A DNA stretch of 64,000 nt, taken from positions 1 through 64,000 of the forward strand of contig JAUCBJ010007014.1 in the NCBI GenBank assembly GCA_032718475.1, given 5' to 3'. This document shows positions 41,284 to 53,347 of the stretch, in pieces (within the stretch, counting starts at the first letter, position 1; each line of letters begins with the position of its first letter). The notes beneath the pieces were generated by a model. That model worked only from the letters and a program-made list of their open reading frames with translations. It had not been told where the DNA came from and searched no databases. The translations under genes were made by a program, and so were the position numbers. Origin of the DNA: Nemertoderma westbladi (lineage: Eukaryota; Xenacoelomorpha; Nemertodermatida; Nemertodermatidae).

Positions 41284-44200
41284 CCTGTTGTCTGTAAGGA
41301 GGTACTGTACAATCTGTTAATTACACTGATGTAGCCTGTATTAACGTCTGTGTTGTCTGTAAGGAGGTACTGTGCAATCTGTTCATTACACTGATGTAGC
41401 CTGTATTAACGTCTGTATTGTCTGTAAGGAGGTACTGTGCAATCTGTTCATTACACTGATGTAGCCTGTATTAACGTCTGTATTGTCTGTAAGGAGGTAC
41501 TGTACAATCTGTTCATTACACTGATGTAGCCTGTATTAACGTCTGTATTGTCTGTAAGGAGGTACTGTACAATCTGTTAATTACACTGATGTAGCCTGTA
41601 TTAACGTCTGTATTGTCTGTAAGGAGGTACTGTACAATCTGTTCATTACACTGATGTAGCCTGTATTAACGTCTGTATTGTCTGTAAGGAGGTACTGTAC
41701 AATCTGTTCATTACACTGATGTAGCCTGTATTAACGTCTGTATTGTCTGTAAGGAGGTACTGTACAATCTGTTCATTACACTGATGTAGCCTGTATTAAC
41801 GTCTGTATTGTCTGTAAGGAGGTACTGTACAATCTGTTAATTACACTGATGTAGCCTGTATTAACGTCTGTATTGTCTGTAAGGAGGTACTGTACAATCT
41901 GTTCATTACACTGATGTAGCCTGTATTAACGTCTGTGTTGTCTGTAAGGAGGTACTGTACAATCTGTTCATTACACTGATGTAGCCTGTATTAACGTCTG
42001 TGTTGTCTGTAAGGAGGTACTGTACAATCTGTTAATTACACTGATGTAGCCTGTATTAACGTCTGTGTTGTCTGTAAGGAGGTACTGTACAATCTGTTAA
42101 TTACACTGATGTAGCCTGTATTAACGTCTGTGTTGTCTGTAAGGAGGTACTGTACAATCTGTTCATTACACTGATGTAGCCTGTATTAACGTCTGTGTTG
42201 TCTGTAAGGAGGTACTGTACAATCTGTTCATTACACTGATGTAGCCTGTATTAACGTCTGTATTGTCTGTAAGGAGGTACTGTACAATCTGTTCATTACA
42301 CTGATGTAGCCTGTATTAACGTCTGTGTTGTCTGTAAGGAGGTACTGTGCAATCTGTTCATTACACTGATGTAGCCTGTATTAACGTCTGTGTTGTCTGT
42401 AAGGAGGTACTGTACAATCTGTTCATTACACTGATGTAGCCTGTATTAACGTCTGTGTTGTCTGTAAGGAGGTACTGTACAATCTGTTCATTACACTGAT
42501 GTAGCCTGTATTAACGTCTGTGTTGTCTGTAAGGAGGTACTGTGCAATCTGTTCATTACACTGATGTAGCCTGTATTAACGTCTGTGTTGTCTGTAAGGA
42601 GGTACTGTACAATCTGTTCATTACACTGATGTAGCCTGTATTAACGTCTGTGTTGTCTGTAAGGAGGTACTGTACAATCTGTTCATTACACTGATGTAGC
42701 CTGTATTAACGTCTGTGTTGTCTGTAAGGAGGTACTGTACAATCTGTTCATTACACTGATGTAGCCTGTATTAACGTCTGTGTTGTCTGTAAGGAGGTAC
42801 TGTACAATCTGTTCATTACACTGATGTAGCCTGTATTAACGTCTGTGTTGTCTGTAAGGAGGTACTGTACAATCTGTTCATTACACTGATGTAGCCTGTA
42901 TTAACGTCTGTGTTGTCTGTAAGGAGGTACTGTACAATCTGTTCATTACACTGATGTAGCCTGTATTAACGTCTGTATTGTCTGTAAGGAGGTACTGTAC
43001 AATCTGTTCATTACACTGATGTAGCCTGTATTAACGTCTGTGTTGTCTGTAAGGAGGTACTGTACAATCTGTTCATTACACTGATGTAGCCTGTATTAAC
43101 GTCTGTGTTGTCTGTAAGGAGGTACTGTACAATCTGTTCATTACACTGATGTAGCCTGTATTAACGTCTGTGTTGTCTGTAAGGAGGTACTGTACAATCT
43201 GTTCATTACACTGATGTAGCCTGTATTAACGTCTGTGTTGTCTGTAAGGAGGTACTGTACAATCTGTTCATTACACTGATGTAGCCTGTATTAACGTCTG
43301 TATTGTCTGTAAGGAGGTACTGTACAATCTGTTAATTACACTGATGTAGCCTGTATTAACGTCTGTGTTGTCTGTAAGGAGGTACTGTACAATCTGTTCA
43401 TTACACTGATGTAGCCTGTATTAACGTCTGTGTTGTCTGTAAGGAGGTACTGTACAATCTGTTCATTACACTGATGTAGCCTGTATTAACGTCTGTGTTG
43501 TCTGTAAGGAGGTACTGTACAATCTGTTCATTACACTGATGTAGCCTGTATTAACGTCTGTATTGTCTGTAAGGAGGTACTGTACAATCTGTTCATTACA
43601 CTGATGTAGCCTGTATTAACGTCTGTGTTGTCTGTAAGGAGGTACTGTACAATCTGTTCATTACACTGATGTAGCCTGTATTAACGTCTGTGTTGTCTGT
43701 AAGGAGGTACTGTACAATCTGTTCATTACACTGATGTAGCCTGTATTAACGTCTGTATTGTCTGTAAGGAGGTACTGTACAATCTGTTCATTACACTGAT
43801 GTAGCCTGTATTAACGTCTGTATTGTCTGTAAGGAGGTACTGTACAATCTGTTCATTACACTGATGTAGCCTGTATTAACGTCTGTGTTGTCTGTAAGGA
43901 GGTACTGTACAATCTGTTCATTACACTGATGTAGCCTGTATTAACGTCTGTATTGTCTGTAAGGAGGTACTGTACAATCTGTTAATTACACTGATGTAGC
44001 CTGTATTAACGTCTGTATTGTCTGTAAGGAGGTACTGTACAATCTGTTCATTACACTGATGTAGCCTGTATTAACGTCTGTATTGTCTGTAAGGAGGTAC
44101 TGTACAATCTGTTCATTACACTGATGTAGCCTGTATTAACGTCTGTATTGTCTGTAAGGAGGTACTGTACAATCTGTTCATTACACTGATGTAGCCTGTA

Positions 44201-46647
44201 TTAACGTCTGTGTTGTCTGTAAGGAGGTACTGTACAATCTGTTCATTACACTGATGTAGCCTGTATTAACGTCTGTATTGTCTGTAAGGAGGTACTGTAC
44301 AATCTGTTCATTACACTGATGTAGCCTGTATTAACGTCTGTATTGTCTGTAAGGAGGTACTGTACAATCTGTTCATTACACTGATGTAGCCTGTATTAAC
44401 GTCTGTATTGTCTGTAAGGAGGTACTGTACAATCTGTTCATTACACTGATGTAGCCTGTATTAACGTCTGTATTGTCTGTAAGGAGGTACTGTACAATCT
44501 GTTCATTACACTGATGTAGCCTGTATTAACGTCTGTGTTGTCTGTAAGGAGGTACTGTACAATCTGTTCATTACACTGATGTAGCCTGTATTAACGTCTG
44601 TATTGTCTGTAAGGAGGTACTGTACAATCTGTTCATTACACTGATGTAGCCTGTATTAACGTCTGTGTTGTCTGTAAGGAGGTACTGTACAATCTGTTCA
44701 TTACACTGATGTAGCCTGTATTAACGTCTGTATTGTCTGTAAGGAGGTACTGTACAATCTGTTCATTACACTGATGTAGCCTGTATTAACGTCTGTATTG
44801 TCTGTAAGGAGGTACTGTACAATCTGTTCATTACACTGATGTAGCCTGTATTAACGTCTGTATTGTCTGTAAGGAGGTACTGTACAATCTGTTCATTACA
44901 CTGATGTAGCCTGTATTAACGTCTGTATTGTCTGTAAGGAGGTACTGTACAATCTGTTCATTACACTGATGTAGCCTGTATTAACGTCTGTATTGTCTGT
45001 AAGGAGGTACTGTACAATCTGTTCATTACACTGATGTAGCCTGTATTAACGTCTGTATTGTCTGTAAGGAGGTACTGTACAATCTGTTCATTACACTGAT
45101 GTAGCCTGTATTAACGTCTGTATTGTCTGTAAGGAGGTACTGTACAATCTGTTCATTACACTGATGTAGCCTGTATTAACGTCTGTGTTGTCTGTAAGGA
45201 GGTACTGTACAATCTGTTCATTACACTGATGTAGCCTGTATTAACGTCTGTATTGTCTGTAAGGAGGTACTGTACAATCTGTTCATTACACTGATGTAGC
45301 CTGTATTAACGTCTGTGTTGTCTGTAAGGAGGTACTGTACAATCTGTTCATTACACTGATGTAGCCTGTATTAACGTCTGTATTGTCTGTAAGGAGGTAC
45401 TGTACAATCTGTTCATTACACTGATGTAGCCTGTATTAACGTCTGTATTGTCTGTAAGGAGGTACTGTACAATCTGTTCATTACACTGATGTAGCCTGTA
45501 TTAACGTCTGTGTTGTCTGTAAGGAGGTACTGTACAATCTGTTCATTACACTGATGTAGCCTGTATTAACGTCTGTGTTGTCTGTAAGGAGGTACTGTAC
45601 AATCTGTTCATTACACTGATGTAGCCTGTATTAACGTCTGTGTTGTCTGTAAGGAGGTACTGTACAATCTGTTCATTACACTGATGTAGCCTGTATTAAC
45701 GTCTGTGTTGTCTGTAAGGAGGTACTGTACAATCTGTTCATTACACTGATGTAGCCTGTATTAACGTCTGTATTGTCTGTAAGGAGGTACTGTACAATCT
45801 GTTCATTACACTGATGTAGCCTGTATTAACGTCTGTGTTGTCTGTAAGGAGGTACTGTACAATCTGTTCATTACACTGATGTAGCCTGTATTAACGTCTG
45901 TGTTGTCTGTAAGGAGGTACTGTACAATCTGTTCATTACACTGATGTAGCCTGTATTAACGTCTGTATTGTCTGTAAGGAGGTACTGTACAATCTGTTCA
46001 TTACACTGATGTAGCCTGTATTAACGTCTGTGTTGTCTGTAAGGAGGTACTGTACAATCTGTTCATTACACTGATGTAGCCTGTATTAACGTCTGTGTTG
46101 TCTGTAAGGAGGTACTGTACAATCTGTTCATTACACTGATGTAGCCTGTATTAACGTCTGTATTGTCTGTAAGGAGGTACTGTACAATCTGTTCATTACA
46201 CTGATGTAGCCTGTATTAACGTCTGTATTGTCTGTAAGGAGGTACTGTACAATCTGTTCATTACACTGATGTAGCCTGTATTAACGTCTGTATTGTCTGT
46301 AAGGAGGTACTGTACAATCTGTTCATTACACTGATGTAGCCTGTATTAACGTCTGTATTGTCTGTAAGGAGGTACTGTACAATCTGTTAATTACACTGAT
46401 GTAGCCTGTATTAACGTCTGTGTTGTCTGTAAGGAGGTACTGTACAATCTGTTCATTACACTGATGTAGCCTGTATTAACGTCTGTGTTGTCTGTAAGGA
46501 GGTACTGTACAATCTGTTCATTACACTGATGTAGCCTGTATTAACGTCTGTATTGTCTGTAAGGAGGTACTGTACAATCTGTTCATTACACTGATGTAGC
46601 CTGTATTAACGTCTGTGTTGTCTGTTAAGGAGATACTGTACAATCTG
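41284..46647. repeat. Satellite D, 65-bp repeat (block 1, about 82 copies)
   Basis: Highly uniform 65-bp units running from GTCTGTAAGGAGGTACTGTA to CACTGATGTAGCCTGTATTA. Variation is limited to a few positions (GTATTG/GTGTTG, TACAATC/TGCAATC, TTCATT/TTAATT). Unrelated to satellite C despite the same period. Confidence 0.98.
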
Positions 46648-46685
46648 TGGGGCGAGACACGTAGTCGGCGAGCCTTGGCATACGG

Positions 46686-47060
46686 CCCTCCCTTGATGCC
46701 TTCAAACACCAACTGAAAAAACACATATTAACAAATCTGGCAGAAACCGATATCTGAAAACACCTATTCGAGGCTGAGCCCCCCTCTTAACTTTTTAACA
46801 TTAATATTATCCACTATTTTTATTTATAGGACCCTCATGGAAACGAGGTTTAATACCTCATGAGGCTATCCTTACACTTGGTTTTAATTCACAATTTTTT
46901 TATAATCGAATGTTTTTACTTTACACACTCAAATAACTATTATGTAATTTAATTAACATTTTACGACATGTCCCCTTACAGTTAGTAATTATGTTCGGTG
47001 CAGTTCGTTTTTAGCCAGCTCTACCACCAGTGTAAAAAAAAATCAATCAATCAATCAATC
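46686..47060 (+). mobile_element. LINE 3'-end fragment
   Basis: Bases 46695-46757 encode a typical LINE ORF2 terminus (DAFKHQLKKHILTNLAETDI then stop). About 300 bp of AT-rich 3' untranslated sequence and a (TCAA)n tail at 47042-47060 follow. It lies between the two halves of the left inverted arm. Confidence 0.65.
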
Positions 47061-47564
47061 ATATAGGGCAAATGGGGTCTGTCCGTCCGTCTGTCTGGTA
47101 AATGTTTGAACGCGAATTTCTCGGCATCGCTCGTTCGGAATTGAACCAAACTTAGTAGGTAAGTAGTAGAGAGAAAGTTTAGAAAGTTTGTAAAGTTTGG
47201 TGAAAAATCATGCAGTCTGACGTCAGCTACGACAGATTATGTGGTTTTTAGAAAATGTTAAATTTCTCGGGAAGGCCTCATTTTCCTGAGCTGAAATTTT
47301 TGTGGCCTGTAGAGAATCATGAAGTCTATCTTTTACGAAATTGAAAAGTTAAGACATTTAATTGGGGATCCGCTAGAGACTCAGAAGTAATGACATAGGC
47401 CTACCGGTACGGTACTGCTGTACAGTGCTGCACTGGTAAGTACGAAATTGCAGAATAACAATTTGACACCACCTAGCGGATTAACATATGATTGTATATC
47501 GAATGAATACATTTATAGCATGGGATATTGGGTCCAAACTAGACATACCCCATTTGCTCTATAT
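47061..47564. mobile_element. MITE-like DNA transposon body
   Basis: ATATAGGGCAAATGGGGT at the left matches the reverse complement of ACCCCATTTGCTCTATAT at the right (17 of 18). The interior starts TCTGTCCGTCCGTCTGTCTGG and has no transposase frame, so it is non-autonomous. The outer 28-bp arms suggest the true element is longer. Confidence 0.7.
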
Positions 47565-47607
47565 GAACCGTATGCCAAGGCTTGCCGACTACGTGCTGCG
47601 CGAGGTC

Positions 47608-50561
47608 CTGTACAATCTGTTCATTACACTGATGTAGCCTGTATTAACGTCTGTGTTGTCTGTAAGGAGATACTGTACAATCTGTTCATTACACTGATGT
47701 AGCCTGTATTAACGTCTGTGTTGTCTGTAAGGAGGTACTGTGCAATCTGTTCATTACACTGATGTAGCCTGTATTAACGTCTGTGTTGTCTGTAAGGAGG
47801 TACTGTACAATCTGTTCATTACACTGATGTAGCCTGTATTAACGTCTGTGTTGTCTGTAAGGAGGTACTGTACAATCTGTTCATTACACTGATGTAGCCT
47901 GTATTAACGTCTGTGTTGTCTGTAAGGAGGTACTGTACAATCTGTTCATTACACTGATGTAGCCTGTATTAACGTCTGTATTGTCTGTAAGGAGGTACTG
48001 TACAATCTGTTCATTACACTGATGTAGCCTGTATTAACGTCTGTGTTGTCTGTAAGGAGGTACTGTACAATCTGTTCATTACACTGATGTAGCCTGTATT
48101 AACGTCTGTATTGTCTGTAAGGAGGTACTGTACAATCTGTTCATTACACTGATGTAGCCTGTATTAACGTCTGTATTGTCTGTAAGGAGGTACTGTACAA
48201 TCTGTTCATTACACTGATGTAGCCTGTATTAACGTCTGTATTGTCTGTAAGGAGGTACTGTACAATCTGTTCATTACACTGATGTAGCCTGTATTAACGT
48301 CTGTGTTGTCTGTAAGGAGGTACTGTACAATCTGTTCATTACACTGATGTAGCCTGTATTAACGTCTGTGTTGTCTGTAAGGAGGTACTGTACAATCTGT
48401 TCATTACACTGATGTAGCCTGTATTAACGTCTGTATTGTCTGTAAGGAGGTACTGTACAATCTGTTCATTACACTGATGTAGCCTGTATTAACGTCTGTA
48501 TTGTCTGTAAGGAGGTACTGTGCAATCTGTTCATTACACTGATGTAGCCTGTATTAACGTCTGTGTTGTCTGTAAGGAGGTACTGTACAATCTGTTCATT
48601 ACACTGATGTAGCCTGTATTAACGTCTGTATTGTCTGTAAGGAGGTACTGTACAATCTGTTCATTACACTGATGTAGCCTGTATTAACGTCTGTATTGTC
48701 TGTAAGGAGGTACTGTACAATCTGTTCATTACACTGATGTAGCCTGTATTAACGTCTGTATTGTCTGTAAGGAGGTACTGTGCAATCTGTTCATTACACT
48801 GATGTAGCCTGTATTAACGTCTGTATTGTCTGTAAGGAGGTACTGTGCAATCTGTTCATTACACTGATGTAGCCTGTATTAACGTCTGTGTTGTCTGTAA
48901 GGAGGTACTGTACAATCTGTTCATTACACTGATGTAGCCTGTATTAACGTCTGTATTGTCTGTAAGGAGGTACTGTACAATCTGTTCATTACACTGATGT
49001 AGCCTGTATTAACGTCTGTATTGTCTGTAAGGAGGTACTGTACAATCTGTTCATTACACTGATGTAGCCTGTATTAACGTCTGTATTGTCTGTAAGGAGG
49101 TACTGTGCAATCTGTTCATTACACTGATGTAGCCTGTATTAACGTCTGTATTGTCTGTAAGGAGGTACTGTACAATCTGTTCATTACACTGATGTAGCCT
49201 GTATTAACGTCTGTATTGTCTGTAAGGAGGTACTGTACAATCTGTTCATTACACTGATGTAGCCTGTATTAACGTCTGTATTGTCTGTAAGGAGGTACTG
49301 TGCAATCTGTTCATTACACTGATGTAGCCTGTATTAACGTCTGTATTGTCTGTAAGGAGGTACTGTACAATCTGTTCATTACACTGATGTAGCCTGTATT
49401 AACGTCTGTATTGTCTGTAAGGAGGTACTGTACAATCTGTTCATTACACTGATGTAGCCTGTATTAACGTCTGTATTGTCTGTAAGGAGGTACTGTGCAA
49501 TCTGTTCATTACACTGATGTAGCCTGTATTAACGTCTGTATTGTCTGTAAGGAGGTACTGTACAATCTGTTCATTACACTGATGTAGCCTGTATTAACGT
49601 CTGTGTTGTCTGTAAGGAGGTACTGTGCAATCTGTTCATTACACTGATGTAGCCTGTATTAACGTCTGTATTGTCTGTAAGGAGGTACTGTACAATCTGT
49701 TCATTACACTGATGTAGCCTGTATTAACGTCTGTGTTGTCTGTAAGGAGGTACTGTACAATCTGTTAATTACACTGATGTAGCCTGTATTAACGTCTGTA
49801 TTGTCTGTAAGGAGATACTGTACAATCTGTTCATTACACTGATGTAGCCTGTATTAACGTCTGTGTTGTCTGTAAGGAGGTACTGTACAATCTGTTCATT
49901 ACACTGATGTAGCCTGTATTAACGTCTGTGTTGTCTGTAAGGAGGTACTGTACAATCTGTTCATTACACTGATGTAGCCTGTATTAACGTCTGTATTGTC
50001 TGTAAGGAGGTACTGTACAATCTGTTCATTACACTGATGTAGCCTGTATTAACGTCTGTATTGTCTGTAAGGAGGTACTGTACAATCTGTTCATTACACT
50101 GATGTAGCCTGTATTAACGTCTGTGTTGTCTGTAAGGAGGTACTGTACAATCTGTTCATTACACTGATGTAGCCTGTATTAACGTCTGTGTTGTCTGTAA
50201 GGAGGTACTGTGCAATCTGTTCATTACACTGATGTAGCCTGTATTAACGTCTGTGTTGTCTGTAAGGAGGTACTGTGCAATCTGTTCATTACACTGATGT
50301 AGCCTGTATTAACGTCTGTATTGTCTGTAAGGAGGTACTGTGCAATCTGTTCATTACACTGATGTAGCCTGTATTAACGTCTGTATTGTCTGTAAGGAGG
50401 TACTGTGCAATCTGTTAATTACACTGATGTAGCCTGTATTAACGTCTGTGTTGTCTGTAAGGAGGTACTGTACAATCTGTTCATTACACTGATGTAGCCT
50501 GTATTAACGTCTGTGTTGTCTGTAAGGAGATACTGTGCAATCTGTTAATTACACTGATGTG
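47608..50561. repeat. Satellite D (block 2, about 45 copies)
   Basis: The same 65-bp unit continues. In the 49100-49630 stretch the TGCAATC variant recurs mostly every 195 bp (three units), a local higher-order pattern. Confidence 0.98.
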
Positions 50562-51705
50562 CATAAATTACGTAGTTATTATTGTGATAAGTGAATCGTT
50601 AATCATCGTGTATGTAATTATTCATGGGGGTTCAGGAAGAACAAACAATAGCGATGGAATTACCTTGATACCCAATGAAAGGCAAATACAAAATGTTCAG
50701 TTATTGCCAAAGAAAGGTGAACCGTAAAGCGTGAAGGCCCTGAGATTAGCTAAAGGAATGTGATTTCTATTGTTCATATTTATCAATGGAATGTGGGTGT
50801 AGAGACACGTAATTCCTATGTTTATAACTAATAACTATAACTAAGGTAAAATGTATGGGACGCAAATCCCATCTCGGCGAATTAATATCTCGCCTCAATG
50901 TTAAATTTTGAATTTAGGGAAAGCAGCAGGTTACAGTGGCACCTTATTTTAACCCAAACAATAAACTAAAGTCAATAAAACAGGTTACATTTTTATTTTT
51001 AGAGAAATCAGCTTTTTTGAGTCGAATTTCACCTGGAGAGGGACGAATATTAATGCAACGAAAGTCCTCCCTGCCCTCCACTGCCCTCCTCCTTATAGCG
51101 ATAGACCACATATAAGTTATTATTATTTCATTAGGGAATGTGTGGCTATGGCACGTGGCCAGACAAATGCGTGATCGGTGAGGCAACCAGTGCCGTATCC
51201 AACAATGAGTTAAAAAACAAGAAACTACTGCCGAATCTTGTGATATTAGTAATTTAATGTGAAACAAAAACACAGAAATCGATATAAATAATATATATAA
51301 ATATATATTCACTTGATTGATCGACACATTCCACTGTGTTACAAATAATTTATTATTGTAGTAAAGTAAAGATGGAATATGTCTGTACTCTTTTGATAAA
51401 TATGAACTGTCAACTGTCATAATAAATTATTTCTTCATAAATATTATCAAATAGTTTTCAGTAATGGATTTAAAAACAGATTCTTGTTTATTTTGCACGT
51501 CAGATGACTGATCTGTTAGAATACGGATAATGAATACTATAAAAGCATCCATCCCAACATCAAATAATTTGGCACCGAAGCATGCTGCTTAAAAAATAAG
51601 CTACTAATGTGTCTTAGGAACAAATTAAAATACTTCAAGCACGAAAATATAAAGTTATCTATCACGTCAATAAAAGCTAAGCACTGAATTCAAAAGTTTT
51701 AACTA
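50562..51705. other. Non-coding unique sequence
   Basis: AT-rich spacer between satellites D and E. A 158-codon minus-strand frame at 50944-51420 has no recognisable domain, is compositionally unremarkable and is not called as a gene. Confidence 0.5.
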
Positions 51706-52857
51706 TATTCGCACCTACGACCTACCCCATTCGCACCTACGACCTACCCCATTCGCACCTACGACCTACCCCATTCGCACCTACGACCTACCCCATTCGC
51801 ACCTACGACCTACCCCATTCGCACCTACGACCTACCCCATTCGCACCTACGACCTACCCCATTCGCACGTACGACCTACCCCATTCCCACCTACGACCTA
51901 CCCCATTCGCACCTACGACCTACCCATTCGCACCTACGACCTACCCCATTCGCACCTACGACCTACCCCATTGGCACCTACGACCTACCCCATTGGCACC
52001 TACGACCTACCCCATTCGCACCTACGACCTACCCCATTCGCACCTACGACCTACCCTATTCGCACCTACGACCTACCCCATTCGCACCTACGACCTACCC
52101 CATTCGCACCTACGACCTACCCCATTCGCACCTACGACCTACCCCATTCGCACCTACGACCTACCCCATTCGCACCTACGACCTACCCCATTCGCACCTA
52201 CGACCTACCCCATTCGCACCTACGACCTACCCCATTCGCACCTACGACCTACCCCATTCGCACCTACGACCTACCCCATTCGCACCTACGACCTACCCCA
52301 TTCGCACCTACGACCTACCCCATTCGCACCTACGACCTACCCCATTCGCACCTACGACCTACCCCATTCGCACCTACGACCTACCCCATTCGCACCTACG
52401 ACCTACCCCATTCGCACCTACGACCTACCTCATTCGCACCTACGACCTACCCCATTCGCACCTACGACCTACCCCATTCGCACCTACGACCTACCCCATT
52501 CGCACCTACGACCTACCCCATTCGCACCTACGACCTACCCCATTCGCACCTACGACCTACCCCATTCGCACCTACGACCTACCCCATTCGCACCTACGAC
52601 CTACCCCATTCGCACCTACGACCTACCCCATTCGCACCTACGACCTACCCCATTCGCACCTACGACCTACCCCATTCGCACCTACGACCTACCCCATTCG
52701 CACCTACGACCTACCCCATTCGCACCTACGACCTACCCCATTCGCACCTACGACCTACCCCATTCGCACCTACGACCTACCCCATTCGCACCTACGACCT
52801 ACCCCATTCGCACCTACGACCTACCCCATTCGCACCTACGACCTACCCCATTCGCAG
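51706..52857. repeat. Satellite E, 22-bp repeat (about 52 copies)
   Basis: Near-perfect units of ATTCGCACCTACGACCTACC plus CC. Because 22 is not a multiple of three and no frame contains a stop, long open frames cross it; these are repeat artefacts. Confidence 0.98.
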
Positions 52858-53347
52858 ATTGAAAGTGATCCAGAGATCAGAAATTGGATAAAAAAAACCA
52901 AAATCCAGAAGTTAAAAGCAGAAACAATTTACTTTCTGTTCTTGATTTAGTATCAAACTAAATAATGCAATTGTCATCAAACATCGAGTGTGTTGGTCTG
53001 TTGGAGACTGAAAATCAGTGACATGGAACCCGCAACCAGTAAAATAAATAAATAATATTATTATATATACTTGTTAGTAAAAAAATTAAGGTGGAGAAAG
53101 TTGTCTAAATTATACGACGTAGCCGTAGACGTATACGACGTTGTCCAGGAATATTACATATTATGTTTTGTTAACTAATTATCTAAGGGGTAAAAAATGC
53201 AACCCAACTACCACAATCAATTGAATTTCCCATCAACATATTATCTAATTACAATAGGGTTATTATGTAAGTTACTGATTGGCGGAAATTTAATCTGGGA
53301 CGTGGTGAGATAAATAATTGCATCTTAATATTTAACAAAAAAATTTA
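52858..53347. other. Non-coding unique sequence between satellites E and F
   Basis: AT-rich; no gene seen. A short stretch near 53115-53150 repeats TACGACG motifs. Confidence 0.5.

Larger units (their letters stand above)
46648..47607. mobile_element. Nested insertion in satellite D with inverted arms
   Basis: 960 bp interrupts the array; CTGTACAATCTG occurs at both edges (46636-46647 and 47608-47619). Near-perfect 28-bp inverted arms lie at 46658-46685 and 47568-47595 (one mismatch). Adjacent inner inverted repeats are at 47061-47078 and 47547-47564. The simplest reading is a DNA transposon with long terminal inverted repeats whose left arm was split by a LINE 3' end. Confidence 0.65.

Noticed and set aside
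46521-47702. Short frames at the edges of the insertion in satellite D
   Set aside because: They join satellite and transposon sequence and have no independent support.
41284-50561. CRISPR-like regular repeats
   Set aside because: The units are contiguous tandem repeats without unique spacers or cas genes, in eukaryotic DNA.
50944-51420. 158-codon minus-strand frame as a gene
   Set aside because: No recognisable motif, no neighbours, and length plausible by chance in this spacer.
51971-52891. Long open frames (about 290-306 codons) across the 22-bp satellite
   Set aside because: A 22-bp unit without stops opens long frames by itself; the protein is a mechanical repeat with no other coding evidence.
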